Below are positions 21,795-32,496 of a stretch of DNA of 64,000 nucleotides, piece by piece (position 1 is the first letter of the stretch; each line of letters opens with the position of its first letter). Made by a program: the position numbers and the translations under genes. The DNA is from Aspidapion aeneum. Its lineage: Eukaryota; Arthropoda; Insecta; Coleoptera; Brentidae. Below the pieces are notes generated by a model. That model was not told the origin of the DNA, did no database searches, and was given only the letters and a program-made list of their open reading frames with translations. The DNA lies in contig OY755044.1 in NCBI GenBank assembly GCA_963576565.1, positions 42,278,735-42,342,734 on the forward strand. The letters run 5' to 3'.

Positions 21795-23310
21795 CCAATG
21801 TAGTTCACGGCTTCCGTGGAACGCCGCAAACTCACGGACGGTTATCATAAGAATTTTGACGTACGAAGAACGTGCGAAATTGTGTTTTAGCGAGCTTCTG
21901 TTATATTCCGCCCCATTTCGGCTGGCGCTGGCTGCACAGGACACTGTAGTATTGAGTGGAACCCATTTAGTTGACCTAGGGGAAGATGGGGGAATAAGAA
22001 ACTGTGGTAATAGGAAATATTTTCCTTGCATTTTGTCTTTTGCCATTTAAGATATCTGAATAACACTTTTGAAATTCTTCAACTACAATGTTTATAAAGT
22101 TTTAGCACTTTTATGCCCTTTTTTAACATATTTTTGACAAGCAAACCATTTCAGACAATATTTTTTTTCTCTATAGGAAACAATTATTTATTTTCTTAAT
22201 TCTAATACTTAAGTTTGTTGTCCAACACACTTTCTATGTATTGTTTTAAATTTTGCTTGTCATAAATAAGTAGTTTAGAATGTAAATGTTTCTTATTTCT
22301 TAATACGCTTTCGTTTTGACAATGGCGGGGTTTAAAAAAATCGTAATTTGGCTATAAGAAATATATTATTTTTTATTGCGGATTGATTTAAGTACCTAGT
22401 GAAGTTGCCTTCAAATTTGACAAAACTGACCTATGTAAAGCTTTAGAAATGGCAAGTTGCAAAAATATTTAATTGCAGCTAACGCAAATAGTCCACAATA
22501 CACCGGCTTATTTTTGAAGTGACTACTAACAGGCTAACTTTTCGTAAATAGCATTATTTGGCCGAGACGCCCAGGTGCAGGAGCAGACATGCTTTCTGCA
22601 TCGGACTGACTAATCCCAGCATATGATTTTTAGAGCAATATTGCCATTAACTTTGAAACACCTTTTTTAGGCTACTGAAAAAAAAATTGCTGGTTACTAA
22701 TTCTTTAATGGATTTTTTTTAGTCTCGTAATTTATCATTTTGAGGTAATTTTAAAGTTAATCCCTGTTTTTTTTTTCTGTTGCCTAAAAAATGTTTGAAA
22801 ATAAATGGCAAGATGTTCTTGCTCAAAAGATTTCTGCGCTCGCGTATTCTGTTAGGAATTACTTTCAAGAATTTTCGCAGTGAACAAAGTTATGCGTCTC
22901 GGCCGAATCATGCTATGTACGTAAATTGAGCCTGTTAGTCATCACTTAAAAAATAAACCGGTGTACTGTGGACTATTTGCGTTAGATGCTATTTAATATT
23001 TCTGCAACTTACCATTTAGACAGCTTAACATAAGTCACTTTAGTCAAATTTGAAGGTAACATCACTACTCAAATCAATATGCAACAAAAAAGAATAATTC
23101 TTATTGCCCCATTATAATGTTTCCTATTACCCCACGATAGTCTAAACAAAGGGGTAATAAAAAATAGTTCCATTCTAAACTTTTTGTTTAACACAAGAAA
23201 TATTTAAAAACAATACATAGACAGACCATCACAAACAAAGTATTAAAACTGCAAATAAAGTGTGTTTCTCTACAATATTACTGTCGCAATTTAAAATTGA
23301 TTGGAAGTTC
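21795..23310. mobile_element. Second long palindromic (foldback-type) element
   Basis: Sequence from about 22150-22575 reappears inverted at about 22888-23290. Landmarks include CCTTCAAATTTGAC, GCAAGTTGC / GCAACTT, AACGCAAATAGTCCACA, ACTAACAGGCT and GGCCGAGACGC. A spacer of about 310 nt separates the arms. Left of the palindrome, 21795-22150 (with CTTCCGTGGAACGCCG and GGGGAAGATGGGGG) belongs to the same repeat, because both parts recur together at 54535-55130. No coding frame is supported. Confidence 0.7.
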
Positions 23311-23485
23311 AAAAATCAGTCGGTTTCCAATAGCAATTGATATTTCATTCTCTGGTTTAGAAATGTCAAGGACTTGTCAACTGCTGCTGTTGTTTCTTTT
23401 TTGTCACTCTTTCTAATTTGGTTGGTTGTGAAATCCAATCTCTAGCTGTTCTAATATCTCTGGGATTTTCCAATAACCGATCAAG

Positions 23486-23647
23486 CATGGGCGCACACAG
23501 GGGGGGGCGAGGCCCGGGCTCCCACCCCAAGCCTAAGATGTTTGTATATATTTTCCACATATTTCATGAATAAACACAAAAAATAGCACGAAATACGACA
23601 TTATGAGGCCTCGCCCCCCCCAAGACATATTCCTGGGTGCGCCACTG
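23486..23647 (+). mobile_element. hAT-type MITE (162 bp)
   Basis: It begins CATGGGCGCACACAGG and ends CCTGGGTGCGCCACTG, with GATCAAG on both sides (23479-23485, 23648-23654). The internal blocks CCCAAGCCTAAGAT, CATATTTCATGAATAAA and GACATTATGAGGC are shared with 52310-52496 and with 30264-30717. Confidence 0.85.
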
Positions 23648-23654
23648 GATCAAG

Positions 23655-25299
23655 GCTGTCTAAAATGTGTTCATTTGCGATAAATACTGTTAGGAGTAAT
23701 TTTTGAAAGTATTTCGGTTAAAGGAATGCGCACTCTAACTCAATCTATTGTTTGGCTGCTTTGTTAGGAACAAAGAAAATATGAAACAATTTGCATTCCA
23801 TTTAAATGTAGAACTCCTAAAATTGTTCAAATAAAAACATTAAAATGTGGCCTGAAATCCCTCATTTTGTCATTTAAATCAATCCAGCGACCCCAATCGT
23901 TTCAAAACGCATTTAAATGTCCCACCGACCGCAGGGTGATCATTACCGAACCATTCTGAAAGTAACCCCTGTATTCAAAAATTTCCATGAATTGGGAACA
24001 TTTTTGTATAACAGGCAACACCTCTAATATAAAACCAAGAAAGGCAGTATTCATTAAGTAATTTTTACCATAATCTATCACCAGTCAAAATTAATAAAAA
24101 CCAGGAAGATCAGGGTCTAAGTACTAAGTAGGTACACTTGATCCCGACAGGTTTAGGTATACTATAAGCATTTTATAGAAAGTTTTATCTCAAACAAATT
24201 AATTTAACTTTAAAAATAAAGAAACATATCTAAAATAGCCTCAAATTTTAGTATCACCACTAATAAAACATACAAATTTAAAAAAAAAATCATATATTAT
24301 GTTTCAGAAATAACTTAATAATTTCCATGTGGTTGCATTACTGTCTTGAATATGAGCCAATTTTTAATATTATTAAAAGCCTAACTTATATTGGAATACT
24401 GTACATTCTATTGATTAAAATTGAAAAACGGTTCAGTCAACTCCAATTTGTCCAAATATTTATGTAATATTTAAAATAAAATGCAGATTTTACACTTACT
24501 GATTTTGTATTTATTCAACGTCCCTCAGTGATTTTTGGAGGTTTAATACAGGTGCCATTTCTGTACCAAATGTTTTCTTTTTTAAATTTATTTTTTATTT
24601 ATAAGTCAACAATGAAAAAGGATATATATCCTATATTGCAAGGCATTTACAAACAATAATATAATTAATAAAATCTATTGTATTTATGGCAAAAAAAGAG
24701 TTAAGCCTTCAAAAAAATATAGATGAAGCCTATAAACTTGGCACTTTATAAAATACTGTTGAATGTAAGTTTTATTTACTTCGTTTGATGGACGTCCCCC
24801 AATAGAACTTGTTAGAGCAGCTAAATTTAATATTAGAATTGCCATGGTAATTGCCAACCTTCATTACATAGACGTCACTTACAAAAGAGATAGTTAATAG
24901 AAGGTTTATACTCAATTTTTCGCAATTTAAAACTTTGTTGTCATTTATTTATACATATAAATTGAGAAAAGTTCTATAACACTAGTCTACCGGGTCTTTT
25001 CAGCAAAATACACGAGGACTAGATCCGTGTAGATTTAGGTTTAGGTGCTACTTTTGTAGTCGCCTCTGTTGAAAAAGTTTTTGTGGTGAATAAATGACCT
25101 GAATCTCCGAATTTTAATAATAAATCATCGACTTTAAACAAAGGGGTGGATTTAGAATTGTGCCACTCCGAATGAATAACAAGAAGCTAAAAATAACGAC
25201 GTACTTATTGTTGGTTAGGATTTTAATTTGTATATCTTAAATCATTATTGAAGTTGAACCGTGCCTTAAGCTTGCTTGACATAGTTCTAAATAAAACAA
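23655..25299. other. AT-rich stretch, nothing recognised
   Basis: I see no supported frame, RNA gene or repeat. Confidence 0.4.
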
Positions 25300-25320
25300 G
25301 AGGAAGTTGAACAAATAGAG

Positions 25321-25322
<2 letters not shown>

Positions 25323-25358
<36 letters not shown>
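25323..25358. repeat. (AT)n microsatellite
   Basis: About 18 AT repeats that grew at the TAATATAAATACC segment of the RTE sequence (compare 35602-35612). Confidence 0.9.
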
Positions 25359-25360
<2 letters not shown>

Positions 25361-25381
25361 GAGACAAATTATTAAACTAAA

Positions 25382-25876
25382 TAAATGGATCCATAACGGA
25401 TCTGATACGTTCTTAGCTAGCCTATTAGCACACTTCAAGTGAAGCTATGATAATCAGCCTTAAAAACAGTTTTTTATAGATATCTCGGAAACTAAAGCTC
25501 CTACATTGTTTTTGGTTATAACTCAAATTATTGGGCAAAATGTGTTCTACTACATTTCGAAAACCGCATATTGATGCAATGCTCCGTTAAAAAGTTAGTA
25601 TTTTTAAAATATTTTAATTGTCATAAGCATTAATGCATTTTCACCAAAATCTAATCAGCTCGTTAGAGTGTCGAACACTATTTTACCTGAAAATTTTATG
25701 AAAATTGCTTCAGCAGTTTAGGAGCTATCGTGTTACGGACAGAAAAGAAAATACACACACACACAGACATCACAGATAATATAGGATATAACACATTTTC
25801 GGCGGATCTCAAAAAAAAAAAATTCGTCGAAAACAATACCTTCTCTACCCATTGCTGCGCGAGCTAGGAAGGTAAA
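25382..25876 (+). repeat. Dispersed repeat, family C (copy 3, complete)
   Basis: It is inserted in the RTE-like LINE, so both edges are defined: it starts TAAATGGATCCATAACGGAT and ends GCTAGGAAGGTAAAAA. It contains GCAGTTTAGGAGCTATCGTG followed by an ACAC run. Confidence 0.65.
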
Positions 25877-26046
25877 AAGAAAACCAAACAGCTGAAATCA
25901 AGAGACGAGTAAGATTGGCCTGGGCAGCATTCGGTAAATTAAGGTATATATTACAAAATAAAAAATGTCCTCAGTACCTCAAAACGAAAGTGTATAACCA
26001 ATGTATCCTTCCTGTGGACCCCAGACTTGGACACACAAAATAAAAC

Positions 26047-26298
26047 ATGGATAAGGTAACAAAAGCCCAAAGATCAATGGAAAGACAAATGTTATATGTA
26101 AAGCAGACAGATAGAAAAAGGAATGAACTAATAAGAAATAAAATAAAAGCAAGGGATGTCAGAGGAGAAGTAGCAAAATTAAAATGGAAATTTAACGGTC
26201 ATAATATCAGACAGAAAGACGATCGATGCAACAAGTTTATTGTAAACTGGAGACATTGGGAAAATACAAGAAGTAGTGGAAGACCCCAAATGAGATGA
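26047..26298 (+). pseudogene. C-terminal RTE-like LINE coding fragment
   Basis: An 83-codon frame with RSMERQMLYVKQTDRKRNEL and AKLKWKFNGHNIRQKDD. The typical tail of this family keeps AGHI at the position of NGHN here. A stop follows GRPQMR where the homologous copy continues with WADDL. It is the remains of the region downstream of the RT, and the enzyme core is absent. Confidence 0.7.
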
Positions 26299-26385
26299 GC
26301 GGACGATTTGAAGAGACATACAGGAGCTAGATGGATGAACAGGGCGACAGACAGAGAAGAATGGAAGATAATTTAAGGTAAAACT

Positions 26386-27344
26386 GTGATTATCTCTGCA
26401 GAACGAGATGCTGGCTGCAGGTTGACAAAAAAAACACACAGATTTGTTTTGTTGCTGTCAGTATGCGTATGACCAATAAAGAGGTTGGAAATGTCACAAA
26501 AGTGTAACTGCCTATATCAAGGACTATAGAAGATGCAAGACATCTTGAATATAAAAAAATGTAGGTATGCATCTTGTATGCGTAGTTCAAACCCTAGCTG
26601 GGCGATTTCTTCAAGATTTTGTAATTGCAACTTTATACCTACGTTTGTTGCTTATATTTTCTGAAAGATGTAACATAAATTGAAAATTTCTAGCAAGAAC
26701 TAGCATATCAGCTGATTTGGATCAAAGCTTATTTTTTACATTCTTCACCAAAGGCACAAAAACATTTCCAACGCCATCCTGATATTCTACCAATTTTGAA
26801 AGAATTAAAGTCGATTAAAAGGTTAAAATATTTAAAATTTGGCATTTTGTATTCTGAATTAAAATTTGTGATTGATTTTGTTAAGTTGTATTATGAAGTT
26901 GTATATCCCTAACTTTTTAGAAGAAAAAGTTCATCTTTAGAAAGAGAAAGTTTTTTCCATCCGGAATGCTTTTACTTACTTACGCGTATACCTACATGGA
27001 GTTTAACTTTTGCCCACAATCCTGTGAAATATTCATGTAAGAAGGGCCAAAAGTAGCTGCCAAAAGTTGCGAAGTACATACAAGACCCTCTTCATTTTTC
27101 GGCATGAAGTAATTTTGATCCAAGCATTAAATTATATGGTACGTTGACAGCTTTGAATATTACACAGGAAGTGGCATAAAAATCAATTTGGTAAAGAAGT
27201 CATAAAATGTCATAAAATCATGCGTTTGCATAGTTCCTTTAATCAAAAATAACCAGGTCTATTAAAGATTAATAAAACAATAAATGTGCATGATTTTTTT
27301 TACGTCTCTTGGTTAAAAACGCTATCTGTTAAATTCTCCCATTT
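26386..27344. other. AT-rich stretch, nothing recognised
   Basis: Nothing was supported on either strand. Confidence 0.4.
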
Positions 27345-27510
27345 AAAATAAGAGAACGAATACCCGAAATACGTTAGAGCAAAAATACGGGGCATACCCA
27401 TGCATTCTCACCCGCGATGCTTGAAGCCAGAACCCCCATTTAATTCTTAATGTTCCTTTTTCGGTTAGACAGGATTTCAGATACTGCGCATGCGTCAGTT
27501 TTGGTGGTTT
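27345..27510 (-). repeat. Dispersed repeat, about 150 bp (copy 1 of 2)
   Basis: On the minus strand ACTGACGCATGCGCAGT, AAATCCTGTCTA.CCGAAAAA and GCTT.AAGCATCGC match 30880-31015 in the opposite orientation. Confidence 0.6.
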
Positions 27511-27617
27511 TGGAACATACTCCGTTACGTCACTACATTATTTGACAAATGTCAAAAAATTAGGGTTATGTTTATTTTTTTTTGATTGAGTGAAAATTTA
27601 TCAAATGGTGGATTAAA

Positions 27618-27902
27618 ATGGTAGGTGTCCTAAAATTGATTGTGCAGATTTATTGGGGACACCATGAAGTGTCTAATGACATGTGTAAACCACTCTTAAC
27701 TTTATTAACAAATTATAAAGAAAGTACTCCCGTATTTCTCCTGGACATTTTTACACAAACTGCAGAAGTTCTACGTGGATTATTTCCCATTTTTCACGGA
27801 AAAAAACATAATTTTAAACGAAAAACGCAAAATGTAAACAAGCAGCAAATATGGCGTCTACCCACACAACAGCTGTCTGTCTGCTTGACAAAACACACTT
27901 GA
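27618..27902 (+). CDS. Unrecognised 94-codon frame next to promoter-like sequence
   Basis: An ATG-initiated frame with a leucine-rich first half (KPLLTLLTNYKESTPVFLLD, then TAEVLRGLFPIF) that looks amphipathic, and a basic second half. No family is recognised. It does not resemble any repeat in the window. On the opposite strand near 27845-27865 lies GACGCCATATTTG, and TTTGACAAATGTCAAA precedes the frame. Both are the kind of sequence found near insect promoters, but this is weak. It could be an exon, a decayed retrocopy or chance. Confidence 0.2.
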   Translation: MVGVLKLIVQIYWGHHEVSNDMCKPLLTLLTNYKESTPVFLLDIFTQTAEVLRGLFPIFHGKKHNFKRKTQNVNKQQIWRLPTQQLSVCLTKHT

Positions 27903-28329
27903 AAATTCTGCGTCTGCGAATTTAAATTTGCCAAATTGTTTCCAAAGCAAGATATGACTGCTACACTTTTCGATTTTTTGAACATGTATTTATGCTTTAA
28001 CGTATTTGGAATACTCTATTGGACTAACGCTAATAATTGCTTATAGATTAATCTAGATGGCAGCGCCCAGTGCACGGTCCGTTTTTGCGCAAGCGTGAGG
28101 CAAGAAACAGCTGCATTGCCTTGGCGACAGAATTATCGAGTTTGATATATAGTTGTTAAATGGTGTACCCTGACTTACTTAACATTTAAAATATATAGAT
28201 TCAGTTTTTAAACCAAACTATTAAAAAAATATATTTATAATTATTTGTGTGGTTAGGGGAAAGGATATTGTATCGATTTTGGAATTTTTAAAGGCTGTAA
28301 TTTAAAATAAAATATTTTTATTCACAATA

Positions 28330-28583
28330 CTGCCGTCCTAAGTAAGACCCACCTATCTGCAAAAAAATCAAAAATGAGTTAGGACCGAAAATGGCTTAAA
28401 ATAGGTAATAATTTGTAATTGTTGTTTTGTTTTATTACTTAGATATTGCTATTAGAAACCCATAAACATTTACCAACAACAAAATATATTACTATGTAAC
28501 TCTTGGCAAGCATTTAAACTTTAAACTCGCTTTTCTCGAAATAAGTGAAAACGTAGATAGGTGGGTCTTATTAGGGATGGCAG
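28330..28583. mobile_element. TA-flanked MITE, CTGCCGTCCTTAG family (copy 1)
   Basis: The left end CTGCCGTCCTAAGTAAGACC and the right end GGGTCTTATTAGGGATGGCAG are inverted. It contains ATGAGTTAGGACCGAAAATG and TTTCTCGAAATAAGTG. A TA precedes the left end, and the right duplication has decayed to AA. Confidence 0.8.
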
Positions 28584-29062
28584 AATATTGGTTATTGAGT
28601 AAGAACAAATATTTGGCTACATTAATAACAATAGCATGTTTAAAAATACCTAAAGTTAAAAAAATCTAAATTAAAATCTGCAAACGGCACCATTTACCCA
28701 ACCCGTTCGCCGTATGCTTAAAAAAGCCCCGTAGTCAAACTAAGCGCACATATTAGGTCACACGTGACAGGAGCCAGCGCCTAGACTAACTAGAAAAAGG
28801 CAAAAAATTGATAAAATTTCGAGAAAAGGATCAGCTAGGATTTATATGAATATGGCACTGAAGTCAGGAAAGAGTCCATATTCAAAAAGTGCAATTAGTT
28901 TTTGAAACCATTTTTATGTAACCTAAACTTCATTCAGGCACACTGTGGACAGTGAACCAAGAAAACTAAGTCCATGGCGGGACGAAACTGTCCACCAATC
29001 TATAAGGAAAAAATACATTTCGTCACAGTTCAGTTAGTTTTCATTCTTTTTGATTTACCTAG
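28584..29062. other. AT-rich stretch, nothing recognised
   Basis: Nothing supported. Confidence 0.4.
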
Positions 29063-29064
29063 TA

Positions 29065-29502
29065 CAGTCGAACCTCTATAACTCGAACCTGAAGGGACAA
29101 CCAAAACAGTTCGAGTTATGGAGAGTTCGAGTTATAGAAACTCGAGTTACATAGGTTAAAATACATGTAAAAAGTGCAGGGACCGCTTAAAAGGTTCGAG
29201 TTATACAGGGGTTTGAGTTATACTGCCGTCCTTAGTAAGACCCACTTATCTGCAAAAAAATCAAAAATGAGTTAGGACCGAAAATGACTTCAAATAGGTT
29301 ACTTTCATTTGTTTTTTAAGAAAAATACCAACATTTTTGTTCGGAAGTATTTTATTTTGAAAAACAAAAAAATATATTACTATGTACTCTTAGCAAGCAT
29401 TTAAACTTTAAACTCGCTTTTCTCGAAATAAGTGAAAACGTCGATAGGGGGGTCTTAGTAAGGACGGCAGTATAGAGATTCGAGTTAGAGAGGTTCGAAT
29501 GT
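29065..29502. mobile_element. pogo/Tigger-like MITE containing a second MITE
   Basis: It begins TA|CAGTCGAACCTCTATAAC and ends GTTAGAGAGGTTCGAATG|TA. GTTCGAGTTATAGA-type repeats lie inside. The CTGCCG MITE (29223-29471) sits within it and is itself flanked by TA. Confidence 0.75.
29223..29471. mobile_element. TA-flanked MITE, CTGCCGTCCTTAG family (copy 2, nested)
   Basis: The ends CTGCCGTCCTTAGTAAGACC and GGTCTTAGTAAGGACGGCAG are complementary without mismatch, with TA at 29221-22 and 29472-73. The body is shared with 28330-28583. Confidence 0.85.
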
Positions 29503-30255
29503 ATATACCTACATATTGTATTTAGTACAAAAGCTGTAATCAAAATGTAGATCGGTTGGAACTATATCTATAGATTTAGTACTAAGCAGCTTTTAGTAAA
29601 TACCGCATAAAACGTTTTCAACTAAACCTTGAACACACTATATCTGTACCTCCAAACTCTACAATACCTCAGGACCGTTGCGGTGTCCGGGGATACAGAA
29701 AGAGAGACAAAAGGGATTTAAACTATATTCATTATACTTACGATCTGAAACGTTGAGCCTTCTTGAGAACTGCAAGATACACCAGGGAGGGGTGCCGGCT
29801 TGTTTTGAGGAGGGAAATCCACTTGAGCGTTTTGGTGAAGGCTTTATAAGTTTTATGACAAGTTATGCCGGGATATCAAGTCGGTGTATAATTTTTGTAA
29901 CTTGCTATACTTATGATACTTGTGTAAGAGAGGGAGGCAAAAAAACGGAAATCTTTTTAAACCGACCGGAAAACATATTCTTTCTGTATATTTCTTATAT
30001 GGAAAGTGTCAGTTGATAGGCCTGGGTCCTTTCAAAAAACTTTCCGGCCTTAAAAGAGACCGGGAAAGAACCAAGGGACCGGAAAATCTATTTTTACGAT
30101 CTCTCTTTTCGTCAATATGGTTATGACTTCTTTTAACAGTTTTAAAATTATGTTTGTTGTGATAGGTTTGATATTTTTTTTCTAAATAGGCTATGAACAA
30201 TCAATAATCAATTTAAAAAATATATTATTTTATTGTAACGCATTGGTTTCTTGAT
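29503..30255. other. AT-rich stretch with low-level repeats
   Basis: TACCGCATAAAACGTTTTCAACT recurs at about 31058-31080, and AAACCGACCGGAAAAC recurs inverted near 31235-31255. A 112-codon frame at 29678-30016 has no recognised family. Confidence 0.35.
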
Positions 30256-30263
30256 AGTTTAGG

Positions 30264-30717
30264 CAGTGGCGCACCCAGGAGAATGTTTTGAGGGGGACGG
30301 GGGTCTTGGGGGGGGAGTCACCGTGATGCCGTATTTATGCTTTTTGAAGTGTAAACTTCTTTAGGCGCGTTTAGCAGTTTTTGTGGGTAGTAAATTCAAC
30401 TGAGCCGTCAGGCTCGGCTATGTAACGCTCATTCGGGTGAAATCGGCTTGAGTCGACTAACTGTGAGAAACATTCAGCGAGCGATATGATGATGCAGATG
30501 AAGGCCAGTACACAGAAGAGTTCGGTTCGGTTCGCTTTGCAGAATATGTTATGGGTTAATATTATTAATTTCGCCTTGGTGAAGTTTAAACTTCTGCCGT
30601 GTGGGTTTAAGCACATACAATAATTTTTTATTCATGACATTTTTCAAAAATATTTTTTAAAAATTAGGCTTGGGTTGGGGGCCCGGAACCTGAGCCCTCT
30701 CCTGAGCTAATCGCCTA
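30264..30717 (-). mobile_element. hAT-type MITE carrying a foreign insert
   Basis: The plus-strand left end CAGTGGCGCACCCAGGA is identical to the ends of 23486-23647 and 52310-52496. On the minus strand the other half matches those copies through CCCAAGCCTAA and TCATGAATAAA. Between the two matching halves there is an extra segment (about 30346-30594) absent from the other copies. It is bracketed by GAAGTGTAAACTTC and GAAGTTTAAACTTC, and it is richer in G and C. The distal end near 30717 is eroded and no clean 8-bp duplication is visible. Confidence 0.6.
30371..30616 (-). CDS. Secreted-peptide-like frame inside the MITE
   Basis: An 81-codon frame ending with TAA at 30371. Residues about 33-48 (LFCVLAFICIIISLAE) form a strongly hydrophobic core like a signal peptide or membrane segment. 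They are followed by a hydrophilic tail with DSSRFHPNERYIAEPDGSVE and a C-terminal THKNC. Codon use is mixed and GC-richer than the flanks, which is unusual for this window. The N-terminal 30 residues come partly from sequence outside the bracketed insert, so the native start is unknown. No family is recognised. It may be a host exon or a retrocopied fragment captured by the element. Confidence 0.3.
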   Translation of the reverse strand: MCLNPHGRSLNFTKAKLIILTHNIFCKANRTELFCVLAFICIIISLAECFSQLVDSSRFHPNERYIAEPDGSVEFTTHKNC

Positions 30718-31922
30718 GATATTTACGTTATTAGACCGGAAATGTGAACTTTACATGTCGACCTGGGGAGAGTTGTAAAATTAGTTAATGAATCCTAAAA
30801 ACATTATGTAAATATAAATTTTTCAAACCGAGAGAAAATGCAACAAACATACTTTATATGTAAATATGAACACAGAACCATTCCAACTGACGCATGCGCA
30901 GTTACGGAAATCCTGTCTACCCGAAAAAAGAGCATTAAAAAGTAAAGGGTATCCTGGCTTTAAGCATCGCTTCTGAGAACGCATGGGTTTTATGCTCTAA
31001 GGTCTTTGTGTGAAACCCATCAAAACAAACTGTCATTAAGCTGTCAACGGCAGTCACTACCGCATAAAACGTTTTCAACTGCTGTCAACGGCAGTCAATA
31101 TCACCTCGACCGACCGTAAAAATAGATTTTCTGGTCTTTTCGTAGTTTAGCGGACCCTGTTGAGATCGGAAAAAATTCTTAAAGAAAATACATATAAAAT
31201 GACACTATTTGTTCGAAAGTTTTAGGGAAAGTGCTTGTTTTCCTGTCGGTTTAAAAAAATATATATTTACTAGCTTTTAGGTAAATACCTTACGTCGGTT
31301 CATCGGTTTAAAAAATTTATGTTTCCATGTTGAGTATGTTTGTTTTTCTTTGAAATGTAGATATTATATCCTGTGGAATTCTATACAAATTTCCTGAGTT
31401 GGTCTGTAAAGTTTGCATTTCTGGTCTAGTATCATAAAAAGGTACTAAAGGTACGAGACCGGAAATATAAATTATGTAAAAATTTACAGTTTGACCTACA
31501 AAATTTACAGAGTGTCGCAGGGGAGATCTGTAAAACTGGGGAGACTTGTAAACTTAGTTTCGGACCGTGTGTCATACATCTTATTTTAAAAGTAACATAG
31601 AACATCAAAAACACACTTAACATGGAAATATAGACATTAAAGTGTTAAGAACTACAAAAAAAAACAATACCTAATTGCCATTTTTTAAGTTGAGGTTAAT
31701 TTTCAATATTATCATCCCTTTATATTCAAACTTATTAAAAAAACGCAATTTTAAAACTGTCAACATAAGCACTGTCTAAATGACATAAGCCATGACCAAC
31801 TTGACTAAAAGAGCAACCGTCGATCTGTCGATTCTTTACGGATCCCTGATGAGACCCGAAAGTTTTTCAAAAATACCTGCCTGTGTGTGATACGTTCCTT
31901 ATAAAAAACTGTACTGAAAGTC
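30718..31922. other. AT-rich stretch with a dispersed repeat copy
   Basis: 30880-31015 is the inverted partner of 27345-27510. The word GAGACCGGAAAT and a following GGGGAGA.TTGTAAA occur at 30734-30775 and again at 31458-31550. No gene is supported. Confidence 0.4.
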
Positions 31923-31923
31923 A

Positions 31924-32496
31924 GGGGCGGTTTCAGACTTTTAAAAAGGGTGGGGGGGTCAATTTAGATTTTTCGAACATGTTTATAATACAGTACAGTC
32001 CCGATTATCCGAAATAATGTGGACCAAAGTGATTTCGAATAATCGAAATTTCGGTTAATCCGATTTTTTTTTTGGAAAATAGGAGTTTAGGATGCGTATA
32101 TTATTAGATCGACTTAAAAACATTTGTAAAACTCTGTCGGCTAACTAAAACATTTCGCATTTTACACCGTCGTATTGCCGTGAAACCCCGAGGGGACCAC
32201 CTAGCAGTATAGGTGAATCCCAGACGCGTTTCGTATAATGCGAATTTTTCGGTTAATCGGGATTTTGGTTTTTAAATAGTTTGTTTCGGAGAAACCGGAT
32301 TTCGGAAAATCGCGATTTGGATAATACTGTCACATTAAAATTTAAAAAAATATATTTTTGATTGTTTGTGAGCTGATAACCCAATAATATGCACACAATT
32401 TTTGCTCAGTTGTGTAATACACCAGAATGTGCCCCTTATATTTGGAGTGCTGTGGCCAAAAAAATGGGGGCAATTGTCCCCCTGGTACCGCCACTG
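31924..32496. mobile_element. hAT-like element end pair with a nested pogo-like MITE
   Basis: The left end is CAGGGGCGGTTTCAGAC with a G run, and the right end is CCCCCTGGTACCGCCACTG, in hAT style. No matching 8-bp duplication is seen. Inside, TACAGTCCCGATTATCCGAAAT (31993) pairs with TTTGGATAATACTGT (about 32333), a pogo/Tigger-like MITE. Confidence 0.45.

Larger units (their letters stand above)
25300..26385 (+). mobile_element. RTE-like LINE, second family, 3' fragment split by repeat C
   Basis: The left part (25300-25381) has GAACAAATAGAGG and ACCTGAGACAAATTATTAAA. The right part resumes at AAAACCAAACAGCTGAAATC. Together they match the uninterrupted copy at 35575-36000. The right part encodes KAQRSMERQMLYVK, RKRNELIRNKIKARDVRGEV and AKLKWKFNGHNIRQKDDR, then GRPQMR, a C-terminal pattern of RTE-type LINEs. 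Within the left part an (AT)n run replaces the short TAATATAAAT of the other copy. Confidence 0.7.

Noticed and set aside
21745..22050. 101-codon frame and its antisense partner
   Set aside because: It lies in the repeat shared with 54535-55130, where the frame is not kept.
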